Notes: generated from the sequence alone by a model not told the origin. Positions 8,624 through 17,284 are shown, numbered from the stretch's first letter. The stretch is DNA of 43,604 nt from Kosmotogaceae bacterium (GCA_016933635.1 JAFGAP010000139.1:1-43604); one strand, 5' to 3'. Numbers and translations are program-made.

Positions 8624-9286
8624 TCATATCCCTCCTATTTCATCCAGAGTATCTGAAGTATATCTTCCATTGATCATTCCGTCTTCCACAAAAACAATTA
8701 CCCCTTCGTAAGAAGCGGTGCCTTCTCTAGATAATATCTTAAGAATTTCCTCCGCTGAAACCATCGACTCTATCGGCTGGAAATATTTTACCACATGGAC
8801 TGTTCTTAGGGAGGTAACTGAAAGCTCCATAAACACATCTCCAGCTTTGTATTTCTTATATCCGCTCTTTGTTTTCTTGGTGACGATCGCACTAGCATCA
8901 AATCGCTCTGGGCAATAGCTTCCTTTAGGAAGAACTAGTGCAGTTCTGTAAGAATCTAGAAGAGTATCAATCTTTGTATAGCCATGGGGCAGATACCAGG
9001 CCTTCAAAGCTCTAATAGTATGATTCGAAACAGAGTTTAGCAGATCCACCACATTTTCACTAATGCAGTCGGTTTCGAGAAGAACGTAATGAGCGAGACT
9101 TGTGACTCCCGTTGGCAAGGCCGGCGAAAAACTGATCTTGATTCTCGGATGAAATCCTTGGGTATATGCTACAGGCAATCCCGATCTCTTGATTGTGCGT
9201 TCTATTGCTGTAGCACTTTCCTGATGGGAAAGAAACCGCAGTAGACCTCCACAACAGAAGCGAACTACCAATCTATTGTTATTCAA
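8624..9286 (-). CDS. DUF2344 / TIGR03936 family protein (radical SAM-associated)
   Basis: A 220-aa protein with the signature of the TIGR03936 (DUF2344) family: [44 protein letters not shown] spans about residues 18-61, and the family's C-terminal ferredoxin-like part follows. Members are usually encoded beside, or fused to, a radical SAM protein with a B12-binding domain and are inferred to act with it, possibly on RNA. Here no radical SAM partner is adjacent in this window. The start is TTG behind GGAGGTTTAAT. It is the first gene of the long minus-strand operon and is divergent from the phosphodiesterase gene. Confidence 0.8.
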   Translation of the reverse strand: MNNNRLVVRFCCGGLLRFLSHQESATAIERTIKRSGLPVAYTQGFHPRIKISFSPALPTGVTSLAHYVLLETDCISENVVDLLNSVSNHTIRALKAWYLPHGYTKIDTLLDSYRTALVLPKGSYCPERFDASAIVTKKTKSGYKKYKAGDVFMELSVTSLRTVHVVKYFQPIESMVSAEEILKILSREGTASYEGVIVFVEDGMINGRYTSDTLDEIGGI

Positions 9287-9318
9287 TTAAACCTCCGACA
9301 CTATCAGATAGGGAACCT

Positions 9319-9347
9319 TTGTTCTTCAGGTCGCATGCAGTTATAAT
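9319..9347 (+). promoter_or_regulatory. Candidate promoter for the phosphodiesterase gene
   Basis: A perfect TATAAT at 9342-9347 lies 17 bases after TTGTTC (9319-9324; only TTG matches the -35 consensus). Transcription would start around 9354, leaving a leader of about 50 bases before the GTG at 9403. It lies in the divergent region between the minus-strand operon and this gene. The assignment rests on consensus alone. Confidence 0.45.
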
Positions 9348-9402
9348 TGTATTCGATTCGCCTACACTTTTCAACAAAGTGAAACCATGGGGGGTGAGTG
9401 CG

Positions 9403-9876
9403 GTGAAGTGGATGATTATGTCTGATTCTCATGACAATATGCCAAGAATTTCAGAGTCCGTAGAGATTGCCGTTAACCGAGGTGTCGAAGTTCTTATTCA
9501 CTGTGGAGATCTTGTGTCCCCCTTTTCTGCAAAGGCTTTGACAAAATTCAAAAGTGAATTACACGTGGTAATAGGAAACAACGATGGAGAGGTCGTCGGT
9601 CTGAAGAACATTCTTGGTAACTCTTTGATAAAGGGGCCTGCAGAGATTGAAATTCATGGTCGCTCGGTAGTTGTGATGCACGAACCATTCGGATTAAGTG
9701 GTGTAATTAATACGGATTTCCTTTTTTACGGACATACGCATCATCTTGATATCAGGTTGGATTCAAGGCCCGTTATTATAAACCCAGGGGAGTGTTGCGG
9801 CTATCTCACGGGTAAATCGACTGTTCTTGTAATAGATCCGGACAATTTAGAGTATGAGTTGATCCAACTACGATGA
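9403..9876 (+). CDS. YfcE/MJ0936-family metallophosphoesterase
   Basis: A 157-aa calcineurin-like phosphodiesterase of the YfcE/MJ0936 group, which hydrolyse phosphodiesters in vitro with two metal ions. Metal ligands are visible in order: DSHDN (D8, H10), HCGDL (about D36), GNNDGE (about N59), VMHEPFG and GHTHHLD near the C-terminus. I place the start at GTG 9403 because GGGGGTGAG lies four bases before it. An in-frame extension upstream to 9319 would place the first motif unusually deep and would overlap the likely promoter. The true cellular substrate is unknown for this family. The next gene, trigger factor, is about 100 bases downstream and probably has its own promoter. Confidence 0.88.
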   Translation: MKWMIMSDSHDNMPRISESVEIAVNRGVEVLIHCGDLVSPFSAKALTKFKSELHVVIGNNDGEVVGLKNILGNSLIKGPAEIEIHGRSVVVMHEPFGLSGVINTDFLFYGHTHHLDIRLDSRPVIINPGECCGYLTGKSTVLVIDPDNLEYELIQLR

Positions 9877-9900
9877 ACAATTCTTAATTATAACATCTCA

Positions 9901-9932
9901 TTAACCGTGAAATTCATTTGGGTACGTATAAT
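9901..9932 (+). promoter_or_regulatory. Possible promoter upstream of trigger factor
   Basis: A perfect TATAAT sits at 9927-9932, about 45 bases before the trigger factor ATG. The upstream partner is weak: TTAACC at 9901-9906 is 20 bases away and nothing better is found at 16-18 bases. The gap between the phosphodiesterase stop and tig is AT-rich and has no ORF, which fits a promoter region. Confidence 0.3.
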
Positions 9933-9977
9933 TAGACGGCGAAAATAATAATTGAAGGCGAATGGAGGTAGTTTCTG

Positions 9978-11282
9978 ATGGAGAAGAGCTTCGTTAAGAA
10001 AGAAGAGAATGTCGAGACATTTCTCTTTACTTTTGATTCGGAAGAAATAAGGAAGGCAGAAATGGATGTTGCAAGATATGTAAATCAACAATACACAATA
10101 CCTGGATTCAGAAAAGGCAAGGTTCCACTAAGTATCGTAAGAAACTTTCTAGCGGAAAGTTTTGAAGAAATGGTTCTGGAAGTTCTTTCCGACAAAATCG
10201 AAGAAGAATTGAAGGACGAGAAGATTCTAGTCCCAGCAGTGATTAGTGAACAAAAGATGGAAGGAGAAGGTGCCGTAGTTGAAGTGAAGCTTCATAGAGA
10301 CCCCGAAGTAAAGATTCAAGACTATGAAAATCTTGATCTTAAAGTTCCCAAGCAGGATGAAGTAGTTCTGAACTATGTAAATAACCGCCTGGAAGAACTC
10401 AGAAACGAACACGCTATAGTTGAACCTAAAGAGGGACCTGTTGATAACGGCGACATAGTGAAAATTGAGTACACAATAATTAAAGACGGCAAGAAAATCG
10501 CAGAGAACAAAGTTCAAGAACTAAGCGTTGTTCCAGAAGATGATAGACCAATAGTCAAGAACGTCATAGGAAAAACGAAGGATGACGTGGTTGAGTTTAC
10601 AAGAACATTCGAAGACTCTGACAATGAATACTTCTACTCGGTAAAAGTTCTTGAAGTTCTAAAAAAGAGCCCTTTGGATCTTGACGATGAGTTTGCAAAA
10701 ACCGTAAATGCCGAAGCAAATAACCTTGAAGAATTAAAGGAAATTGTGGGCAAAGAGGGTAAGGAATCATTTTTGAACTGGCAGAAAGATTTCTTGAGGC
10801 AGCAAGCAATGGACAAGATTAATGATCTTGTCGAGATAGAGATTTCCGATGCCACACTAGATTATCTTGTTCAGAGAACGATAGAGAATTCAAAGAAGGA
10901 GAAAAGTTACGAAAAATACCTTAAACAGGCTGGAAGCGAAGAGAAGCTCATCGAGGATCTCAGATCTGGTGTGTTTGATGAAATAAAGAAAGCCAGGTTC
11001 ATCGATGAGATAGCATCTAGAGAGGGCTTCATAGCCGAAGAAGAAGAAATTCAAGCTTATGCAGAAGAAATGGCGCCATATTGGGGGATTTCAGCAGATA
11101 GAGCAAAAGAGATGGTTAATACCCGTCAAGATGTTAAAGAGGACATCGTTTCAACTATCATCAGAAACAAGGTTCTGGACATTGTCATTGAAAAGGCGTC
11201 TATTAGTGAAATGGAGCCCTCATCCGACGAAAAACAGGAGACAGGTGACTCCGGCGGAGAAGAAGCTTCTTCTAAGGAATAG
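9978..11282 (+). CDS. tig: Trigger factor, ribosome-bound chaperone
   Basis: A 434-aa trigger factor, the chaperone that binds ribosomal protein L23 and shields emerging polypeptides. The ribosome-binding N-terminal domain contains the signature PGFRKGKVPLSIV near residues 39-51. A central FKBP-like domain (about 150-235, PVDNGDIVKIEYTIIKDGKK) and a long helical C-terminal domain follow, ending in a Glu/Ser-rich tail. Length is close to the E. coli protein (432 aa). The FKBP part lacks several of the usual aromatic residues, so peptidyl-prolyl isomerase activity may be weak; this is inference. The ATG follows AATGGAGGTAGTTTCTG. Confidence 0.93.
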   Translation: MEKSFVKKEENVETFLFTFDSEEIRKAEMDVARYVNQQYTIPGFRKGKVPLSIVRNFLAESFEEMVLEVLSDKIEEELKDEKILVPAVISEQKMEGEGAVVEVKLHRDPEVKIQDYENLDLKVPKQDEVVLNYVNNRLEELRNEHAIVEPKEGPVDNGDIVKIEYTIIKDGKKIAENKVQELSVVPEDDRPIVKNVIGKTKDDVVEFTRTFEDSDNEYFYSVKVLEVLKKSPLDLDDEFAKTVNAEANNLEELKEIVGKEGKESFLNWQKDFLRQQAMDKINDLVEIEISDATLDYLVQRTIENSKKEKSYEKYLKQAGSEEKLIEDLRSGVFDEIKKARFIDEIASREGFIAEEEEIQAYAEEMAPYWGISADRAKEMVNTRQDVKEDIVSTIIRNKVLDIVIEKASISEMEPSSDEKQETGDSGGEEASSKE

Positions 11283-11357
11283 ATGACGTTTCTCAGACTT
11301 CTGGAACCTCACATAGATCTCGTTTTGAAGTATCGGAAAGAGGAGGGGGTTAAGTGA
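11283..11357 (+). CDS. Possible 24-aa peptide coupled to lgt
   Basis: A short frame begins with ATG directly after the tig stop codon and reads MTFLRLLEPHIDLVLKYRKE followed by EGVK. Its TGA stop overlaps the lgt start codon as GTGA. An AAGGAA element lies a few bases before the ATG, at the end of tig. The overlap geometry on both sides is that of translational coupling, and the peptide looks amphipathic and protein-like rather than random. It is too short for routine annotation. It could be a real small protein, or a leader whose translation opens the lgt ribosome site. I do not recognise a homologue. Confidence 0.4.
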   Translation: MTFLRLLEPHIDLVLKYRKEEGVK

Positions 11358-12241
11358 AGAAGATAGTAGTTTCAATTGCAATAGCATCAGCCTCTGCATT
11401 TGCGCTGTTTTTCTTTTTGAAAGCTGTTTTCAGCGGTCAGCTGATACTAAATCCCGTAATTGTTGAGAATCTGGGCCCCTTTTCAATTAGATGGTATGGA
11501 GTCATGATAGCAACCGGAATCATCACTGCTTATCTCTTGGGACGGCGTCAGGGTTTAAAGGAAGGCATAAAAGAAGATTACATGATCGAGGGTGTCTTCA
11601 TTGGAATTGTTTTTGGTGTATTGGGAGCCAGAATCTACTATGTTGCGTTCAATTATGAAATATATCGCGGAGATTTCTGGAGCATATTCAGGACGTGGGA
11701 TGGTGGCCTGGCTATACACGGAGCTTTTTTCGCTGCTCTCCTTGTAACATTTCTCTATGTTACATTCAGAAAGAAAGCAGACTTAAAATTTCTCCAGGTA
11801 ACCGATATTTTCACAGCTGTATTACCTTTGGCTCAGGCCATTGGACGCTGGGGAAATTTCATGAACTATGAGGCATACGGATCGCCCACTGATCTTCCAT
11901 GGAAGATGTTCGTGCCTTCAAGATATAGAATGCCGGGTTATTCCGAATTTGAATACTTCCATCCAACCTTTCTCTACGAAAGCCTTGCAAATGTAGCGAT
12001 TTTCGCTGTACTGTACTGGTATTTGGGGAAGAGAAAGAACTATGGTGAAGTAACCGCTCTTTATATGGTTTTCTATTCTATTGTTAGATTCTTCGTTGAA
12101 GGCCTTCGATTAGATAGCCTCTACATTGGTCAAACCGACATACGAACAGCTAAAGTGGTCTCAGTAATCCTACTCATAGCAGGTGTAGCTTTGTTCATGT
12201 TTTCCCGGTATAAAGGCAAACAAGCGAAAAGAGCTTCTTGA
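11354..12241 (+). CDS. lgt: Prolipoprotein diacylglyceryl transferase
   Basis: A 295-aa integral membrane enzyme that transfers a diacylglyceryl group from phosphatidylglycerol to the lipobox cysteine of prolipoproteins. The family signature GRWGNFMNYEAYG lies near residue 172, preceded by the DGGLAIHGAF segment near 113. About seven hydrophobic segments are spread along the chain. An extra N-terminal hydrophobic stretch (about residues 4-25) precedes the usual start region (PFSIRWYGVMIATG). The start is GTG behind GAGGAGGGGGTTAA. Its 3' end overlaps the convergent rdgB gene by 47 bases. It pairs functionally with lspA upstream in the window. Confidence 0.93.
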   Translation: MKKIVVSIAIASASAFALFFFLKAVFSGQLILNPVIVENLGPFSIRWYGVMIATGIITAYLLGRRQGLKEGIKEDYMIEGVFIGIVFGVLGARIYYVAFNYEIYRGDFWSIFRTWDGGLAIHGAFFAALLVTFLYVTFRKKADLKFLQVTDIFTAVLPLAQAIGRWGNFMNYEAYGSPTDLPWKMFVPSRYRMPGYSEFEYFHPTFLYESLANVAIFAVLYWYLGKRKNYGEVTALYMVFYSIVRFFVEGLRLDSLYIGQTDIRTAKVVSVILLIAGVALFMFSRYKGKQAKRAS

Positions 12242-12782
12242 ATGCCTTAGCTCTATGCGAAAGCTCCTTTTTTATTGAATCCCCGAGAACACCAAACGTT
12301 TGCGAATAACCTTGGGGAACAAATATTGGGTCATAGCCGAAGCCGCTTTCACCGGTTTGCTCCCTTGCAATAGTCCCTTCGACTTTTCCCTCAACCCCAA
12401 CCAAAACGCCGTTTGAAGGATCATAAAACAGGGCAGCACAGACAAATCGAGCTGCTCTGTTTTCTTCGTTCACCATTCTGTCAAGAATGGTCTGCATCTT
12501 TGCCGAGTAGTGACTGTTCTCCATAAATCTTGCAGAATTCACTCCTGGGAATCCCCCAAGAGAATCAATTACCAGCCCTGAATCATCGGCAAGAAGTGGT
12601 ACTCCAAGATCCTTGAAAGCTTCGATCTTCTTCAATGAATTTCCGAAAAAGGTTGCCGAATCCTCAACGATGTCTTTCATTGGTGCAATCGTTTCAATCG
12701 AATCAACATCAAATACTTCAGGAAGAATGAGACGCACCTCTTTAAGCTTGTTTTCATTGGAAGTCACTAAGTAGAGTTTCAC
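12195..12782 (-). CDS. rdgB: Non-canonical purine NTP pyrophosphatase (RdgB/HAM1)
   Basis: A 195-aa HAM1-family pyrophosphatase that hydrolyses dITP, ITP and XTP to the monophosphates and keeps deaminated purines out of DNA and RNA. Motifs are VTSNENKLKEV at the N-terminus, LADDSGLVIDSLGGFPGVNSARF near residue 64, and ESGFGYDPIFVPQGYSQTF near 145, with SHRAKAFKKL at the end. The start is GTG, overlapping the rpe stop as GTGA. It is the last gene of the six-gene minus-strand operon and converges on lgt with a 47-base overlap of the coding 3' ends. Confidence 0.93.
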   Translation of the reverse strand: MKLYLVTSNENKLKEVRLILPEVFDVDSIETIAPMKDIVEDSATFFGNSLKKIEAFKDLGVPLLADDSGLVIDSLGGFPGVNSARFMENSHYSAKMQTILDRMVNEENRAARFVCAALFYDPSNGVLVGVEGKVEGTIAREQTGESGFGYDPIFVPQGYSQTFGVLGDSIKKELSHRAKAFKKLFSLVCLYTGKT

Positions 12783-13426
12783 CTCTTGAGCTCCCTTATC
12801 TTCTTGACAACCATCGATGGATTTTCCGATCTGAACACAGCAGCTCCCATTATAAGAATATCTGCTCCTCTGTTTACAAGATCCTGTGCATTGTCGAGGC
12901 TCACTCCTCCATCCACTGCGATTTCAAACTTCAAATCCCTTTCACTACGAATACGATCTAGCACTTCGATCTTTTTCGCAGCTTCGGGTATGAAAATTTG
13001 GCCTGTGTACCCAGGATTTACGGTCATAACAAGCACACCATCAGCAAACGGAAGAATCTCATCAAGAAGGGAGACGGGCGTAGATGGATTCAGAACGACA
13101 AATGCTCTTGAATCGCTTTCTCTAATCTGTCCAAGAAGTCTATGAAGATGATAGTTGCCTTCAACATGAACGTGCAGATTCTTTGCACCTAAAGCGGCAT
13201 ACTCCCGCACATATCTTGAAGGATCCTCTATCATCAGGTGAACATCTAGGGGTGGATGATGAAGTCTTCCCAGCGCTTCCATGATAGGCACACCAAAAGT
13301 TATATTGGGAACAAACATTCCATCCATCACATCTATATGCAAGTAATCAGCATCGCGGACTCTCATGACTTCGCTGGCTAGGTCAGTAAGGTCTGCGGCA
13401 AGAATCGAGGGAGAGATTCTAGCCAT
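12779..13426 (-). CDS. rpe: Ribulose-phosphate 3-epimerase
   Basis: A 215-aa TIM-barrel enzyme that interconverts ribulose 5-phosphate and xylulose 5-phosphate in the pentose phosphate pathway. Motifs along the barrel are ISPSILAAD at the start, HIDVMDGMFVPNITFG near residue 31, DVHLMIEDP near 61, VMTVNPGYTGQ near 132 and EIAVDGGVSLDNA near 167. The metal-binding His and Asp residues are in place and the length is typical. The ATG follows GGGAGGACGAAAAC and overlaps the 3' end of rsgA by eight bases. The rsgA-rpe order is a common arrangement. Confidence 0.94.
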   Translation of the reverse strand: MARISPSILAADLTDLASEVMRVRDADYLHIDVMDGMFVPNITFGVPIMEALGRLHHPPLDVHLMIEDPSRYVREYAALGAKNLHVHVEGNYHLHRLLGQIRESDSRAFVVLNPSTPVSLLDEILPFADGVLVMTVNPGYTGQIFIPEAAKKIEVLDRIRSERDLKFEIAVDGGVSLDNAQDLVNRGADILIMGAAVFRSENPSMVVKKIRELKR

Positions 13427-14324
13427 GTTTTCGTCCTCCCTTCTCCAGTTCTCTTTCCTTCAATTCATTATACATAATCAAATAACTTTCGTATCGACTA
13501 ATAGGAATAGAACCGGCTTCTACAAGCTCCTTGACGTAGCATCCAGGCTCATCTACATGTGTACAGTCTGAAAATGCACACATGCCTCGTTCCTGAAAAA
13601 TTTCCGGAAAACACTTGTCAAGGCTTTCTGGAGCAATCTGGGGCAATTCAAGGTTTGCAAAACCCGGAGTGTCTGCGATTAGTCCTCCAAACTCGAACTG
13701 CAGAAGTTCGACATAGGATGTAGTATGTCTGCCCCTATCCAAACCCCTTGAAATTTCTGAAACCCTGAGCTTAAGTCCCGGATTAAGAGAATTCAGGAGG
13801 CTGCTCTTTCCCACTCCTGACATACCGGCCATTACGCTTATCTTACCTTTCAAAACTTCTCGAAGACGATCAAGGTTGATTCTGTTCTTAGAAGAAACAG
13901 GACAGATTTCGTAGAAATCACCATAGATATCTGAAAACCTATCGAGTTCCCCATTATTGATTAGATCAATTTTGTTGACTACTATTGTTACAGGCAGTTT
14001 CGCGTATGCGGCAAGAACAAGGAAACGATCTGTAATGAGATTTTGAACTGCCGGTTTCTTTAACGAAAGCACCAGCAATATTTGCTCGATATTCGAGATC
14101 CGCGGACGCAAAAGTTCCGTTTCTCTGGGAAGAATACTTTCAATGCGCCCCTGACCGTCACCGCTTAAAGCATATTCAACTCTATCTCCAACAATTGGTC
14201 TGATTCCCTGCAATCTAAAACGTCCTGGCATAGTACAAATTAGTCGCCCGCCTGTTTCAGTATCAACAACCTCCATGTTTCTGCTGCCAAATCTCACCAC
14301 CACTCCCTTTCTTCTCTCCAACAC
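13419..14324 (-). CDS. rsgA: Ribosome small-subunit-dependent GTPase A
   Basis: A 301-aa circularly permuted GTPase that helps 30S subunit maturation. An N-terminal OB-fold (GVVVRFGSRNMEVVDTETGG) is followed by the permuted G motifs. G4 (VNKIDL) comes first, then the P-loop GMSGVGKSSLLN and G3 DTPGF. The C-terminal zinc motif is CAFSDCTHVDEPGC. I choose the GTG at 14324 because it shares one base with the rlmN stop, has an AAGGGG site just upstream, and gives the usual short N-terminus. An ATG 33 bases further upstream is in frame but lacks a ribosome site. It lies between rlmN and rpe. Confidence 0.9.
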   Translation of the reverse strand: MLERRKGVVVRFGSRNMEVVDTETGGRLICTMPGRFRLQGIRPIVGDRVEYALSGDGQGRIESILPRETELLRPRISNIEQILLVLSLKKPAVQNLITDRFLVLAAYAKLPVTIVVNKIDLINNGELDRFSDIYGDFYEICPVSSKNRINLDRLREVLKGKISVMAGMSGVGKSSLLNSLNPGLKLRVSEISRGLDRGRHTTSYVELLQFEFGGLIADTPGFANLELPQIAPESLDKCFPEIFQERGMCAFSDCTHVDEPGCYVKELVEAGSIPISRYESYLIMYNELKERELEKGGRKHG

Positions 14325-15343
14325 TATCCCCTTCTTTTCTGCCTTAACTGACCACATGCGGCGTCAATATCAGTGCCTTTCTCGTGTCGTATTGCGCATT
14401 CGAATCCGGCCTTCTTGAGACTTTCCGAAAAGGAGGCTATTTCCTGATCGGATGGTCTAGCGAAAATCGGCTTTACTGGGTTCACAGGTATTATGTTCAC
14501 GAAGGATTTCATTCCCATCAGGAATTCCACAAGCCTTGTCAAATCTTCCTTAGAATCATTCACTCCCTTTATCAAAGCGTATTCAAATGTTATTCTGTTG
14601 CCGGTTTTTTTCTGGTAATAATCAAGCGCCCTCCTCAATGAATCAAGTGGATAGTTCTTGTTGACCGGCATCAAAGAACTCCTTTTCTCATCACTTGCAC
14701 TATGAAGCGAAACTGAAAGTCGGACGTCCATTCCGGAATCGGCCAGTCTCTTTATGCCTTCGGGAATCCCGGCAGTTGAAATAGTGAAATGACGAATCCC
14801 CAGGTTTCTACCTACAGGATCATGAAGAATCTTTATTGCCTTGTACACGTTGGCCTCGTTAAGGAATGGTTCTCCCATTCCCATAAATACAATATTATCG
14901 ACTGGTCTGCCAATGCTGTTCTCCATCAGAATTACTTGAGTGACTATCTCACTCGCTGACAGGTCCCTTGTGAAGCCACTGGCTCCAGTTGCACAGAAGG
15001 AGCAATTGAGAGCGCATCCAACCTGGGAAGAAATGCAGAAGGTGACATGGCGAGGATGACTCAAAACAACTGTCTCAATTAGGTTATCGTCTTCCAACTT
15101 AAGCAAGAACTTCTTTGTACCGTCAACCGAAATCTGCCTTTCCACTTCTTTCATGGTAGTAAATTGAAAAAGGGAACCGAGCTTATGTCTGAGTCCCGTA
15201 GAAAGATCGGTCATTTCTGAAAAGTCAAAGACTTTTTTCGCGTAAATCCACTTGAAGATTTGATTTGCTCTGTAGTCCCTTTCTCCGGATAAAACCATTT
15301 CCCTTTTCAGCTCATCCAAATCTAAAGAAAGAATGTCCTTCAA
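14324..15343 (-). CDS. rlmN: 23S rRNA / tRNA adenine C2-methyltransferase (radical SAM)
   Basis: A 339-aa radical SAM enzyme that methylates C2 of A2503 in 23S rRNA and A37 in some tRNAs. The [4Fe-4S] cysteines are in CALNCSFCATG. MGMGEPFLN and STAGIPEGIKRLAD follow, and the methyl-carrying cysteine near the C-terminus is in DAACGQLRQK. Length is as expected. The start is TTG behind AGGAGAGCAAAT and overlaps the upstream gene's stop by four bases. It is translationally packed with the RsmB-like gene before it and rsgA after it, so this operon is rich in ribosome assembly and modification functions. Confidence 0.94.
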   Translation of the reverse strand: MKDILSLDLDELKREMVLSGERDYRANQIFKWIYAKKVFDFSEMTDLSTGLRHKLGSLFQFTTMKEVERQISVDGTKKFLLKLEDDNLIETVVLSHPRHVTFCISSQVGCALNCSFCATGASGFTRDLSASEIVTQVILMENSIGRPVDNIVFMGMGEPFLNEANVYKAIKILHDPVGRNLGIRHFTISTAGIPEGIKRLADSGMDVRLSVSLHSASDEKRSSLMPVNKNYPLDSLRRALDYYQKKTGNRITFEYALIKGVNDSKEDLTRLVEFLMGMKSFVNIIPVNPVKPIFARPSDQEIASFSESLKKAGFECAIRHEKGTDIDAACGQLRQKRRG

Positions 15344-16344
15344 TTTGCTCTCCTAACTTTTGCCAGATAACAAGTAGCCGGTGCCTTCCATGGCTGTAAC
15401 CAGTATCCTTTGCCATCGAATTTCGTAGAGATCTTATGCTCGATGAAGAAGTCCTCCATTAATACTGGTTCAAAACCATCCAGAACATCTAGGGCATACT
15501 TGTTTTCCTCTACAGTAAAAGCCTGACTATAATATATAAACTCATCGTGCTCTCTCGAGAAGTTACTGAGCAATTCCACAGCCACCCTTGAGCAGCCGTC
15601 GATATCTTCCGATCTCAAAGTGTGGAGAAGCCATGGCATAGAGTTGATTCTTCCGGTCAGACTTCCCTTATGAGTCAAAACCGGGATAGTTGTTTTTGAC
15701 AGCATATATTCAATTTCATCGACGATCTGAAGATTCTCTATACAACTCCCTTTTTGAAAAACACAGGACAGATCCGAATACTCACTTTTGTCGAATATGA
15801 AGCCGCTTCTGATCAACTCATTCTCTCTTCCCAAAGCAAAAACTGTTTGAATGGGAGGAGTCTGATTGTATTCCAGAAGCTCTTCAAGGTCATCTATCCA
15901 GGCATTTTCCCTCCAGTAATTCACAAGCCATTCCGGATGGGAATAGACGATGTTAAGAGGTTTTGTTTTCGCAGGACCTGCACTTATTAGCTTCCTGAGC
16001 ACTGCATTCACAAGACCCTTGAACTCTTTCACCCCAACTATCTCTACCGAAGACTTCAACGCTGCGTACTCTGGGACGCTTTCCAAATAAAGAATCTGAA
16101 ATGCACCGATTCTCAATGCATTCAGCACGGCATGAGGCAGCTTGCTTGGCTTTCTGAGAAAACGAGATAGCTCGTAGTCAATGCTAACTCTCTTTCTCAG
16201 AACCCCATAAATGATATTCATGCAAAAGGAGCAATCCTGGGAAGAAAGTGTGGACAGTGCTATCTCCAACTTCTTGAATGAGACATAACCATTTGCATCA
16301 AAAAAAGATAGAGTCTGTAATGCAATGGAACGGGCTCCCTGCAT
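15340..16344 (-). CDS. RsmB-like protein with NusB domain and degenerate methyltransferase half
   Basis: A 334-aa protein whose first 130 residues form a NusB-like RNA-binding domain as in RsmB (IIYGVLRKRVSIDYELSRFL, ALKSSVEIVGVKEFKGLVNAVLR). The C-terminal end also follows RsmB order: a FIYYSQAFTVEEN stretch where RsmB has a YSTCS...EEN stretch, and a final YWLQPWKAPATCYLAKV where RsmB has its closing strand. The protein is about 100 residues short and lacks the SAM-binding APGGKT motif. The catalytic Cys motifs (PCSG and TCS) are missing or replaced. It is therefore probably not an active m5C methyltransferase and may act as an RNA-binding assembly factor. The operon position is typical of rsmB. 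Confidence 0.75.
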   Translation of the reverse strand: MQGARSIALQTLSFFDANGYVSFKKLEIALSTLSSQDCSFCMNIIYGVLRKRVSIDYELSRFLRKPSKLPHAVLNALRIGAFQILYLESVPEYAALKSSVEIVGVKEFKGLVNAVLRKLISAGPAKTKPLNIVYSHPEWLVNYWRENAWIDDLEELLEYNQTPPIQTVFALGRENELIRSGFIFDKSEYSDLSCVFQKGSCIENLQIVDEIEYMLSKTTIPVLTHKGSLTGRINSMPWLLHTLRSEDIDGCSRVAVELLSNFSREHDEFIYYSQAFTVEENKYALDVLDGFEPVLMEDFFIEHKISTKFDGKGYWLQPWKAPATCYLAKVRRAN

Positions 16345-17021
16345 CAGTCTCTGCCTGCACCTGACAAGAGAAGCATCCTGAGTAACTGAAGAATAGCAGT
16401 AGCCGCAGATGCAACGTAAGTCATTGCCGCCGCTCCAAGAACTGAACTTACACCCTTAAGCTCTTTAGAAGGCATACCCATAGACGAAAGAAGCTTCTTT
16501 GCTTTCGAACTTGCGTTGAACTCAACCGGCAGCGTCACTAGTGTGAAGAAGACAAATGCAGAAAAAACAAGAATTCCTATTCTTATAAGAACAGGCGAAA
16601 CCATCAAGAGTCCAATTATAAAGATTATCCACGAAAGAGAAGAACCGATTTGCGCAACAGGAACTACAGAATTTCGAACAATTAATGGCACATACTTCTC
16701 CTTATCTTGAATAGCATGACCGATTTCGTGAGCCACTACACCTAAAGCTGCTATAGACGAGCTATTGTGTGTTGCATCTGAAAGGCGAACGGTTCTATTC
16801 TTCGGATCGTAATGATCCGTTAGATTTCCTCTAATTCGGTCAATTTTAACATCATAAAGACCGGCGTTGTCGAGAAGCTGCCTCGCAAGTTGAGTTCCAT
16901 TAAACCCAAAGGTCGATTTCACTTTGGAATAATGTGCAAACCTCGAACTGACAAGAAACTGGGCGTAAGCTGCCAGGATAATCGCGGGAATGAGAATAAT
17001 AAAAGTTGGATCCCAAAACAA
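16344..17021 (-). CDS. Membrane zinc metallopeptidase, YugP family
   Basis: A 225-aa membrane protein with the zinc-protease motif HEIGHAIQ near residue 105. The first hydrophobic segment starts at once (FWDPTFIILIPAIILAAYAQ), and two further segments lie near 135-175, with a C-terminal hydrophobic stretch. This fits the YugP family (PF04298). The biological substrate is unknown. I choose TTG 17021: an AGGAGG lies eight bases before it, while the in-frame GTG at 17030 overlaps that ribosome site and cannot be used. It is the first gene of the operon and shares one base with the next gene (TGATG). In Bacillus-like genomes the family also sits near ribosome and RNA genes. Confidence 0.85.
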   Translation of the reverse strand: MFWDPTFIILIPAIILAAYAQFLVSSRFAHYSKVKSTFGFNGTQLARQLLDNAGLYDVKIDRIRGNLTDHYDPKNRTVRLSDATHNSSSIAALGVVAHEIGHAIQDKEKYVPLIVRNSVVPVAQIGSSLSWIIFIIGLLMVSPVLIRIGILVFSAFVFFTLVTLPVEFNASSKAKKLLSSMGMPSKELKGVSSVLGAAAMTYVASAATAILQLLRMLLLSGAGRD

Positions 17022-17042
17022 CTTAACCACCTCCTAATTCTA

Positions 17043-17071
17043 ATTATATAACCGGTGTGTTCGACGGTCAA
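17043..17071 (-). promoter_or_regulatory. Sigma-70-type promoter of the yugP-rlmN-rsgA-rpe-rdgB operon
   Basis: On the minus strand TTGACC (17071-17066) and TATAAT (17048-17043) are separated by exactly 17 bases, a near-perfect match to the vegetative consensus. Transcription would begin near 17036, so the leader is only about 15 bases and carries the AGGAGG site almost at its 5' end. It is the clearest promoter in the window and fits a constitutively expressed operon. Confidence 0.8.
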
Positions 17072-17284
17072 CGCAAAGTAAGACGCGGCATTCTCCCGTC
17101 TTCGTTGGGTCCAAAACTATGCGCAGAACTTCTTTACCAATACAATATTTCGGAGAGGAAATCTCGAAGTGATCTCCTCAATTTCATACCAACGGTCTCA
17201 TCATTAGAAATCAGATCAAGCATTGACCCTTAAGTTTTTGTTTTGATCACTTCGATTCAAACTCTATCGCCTCTTCCAATGAAA

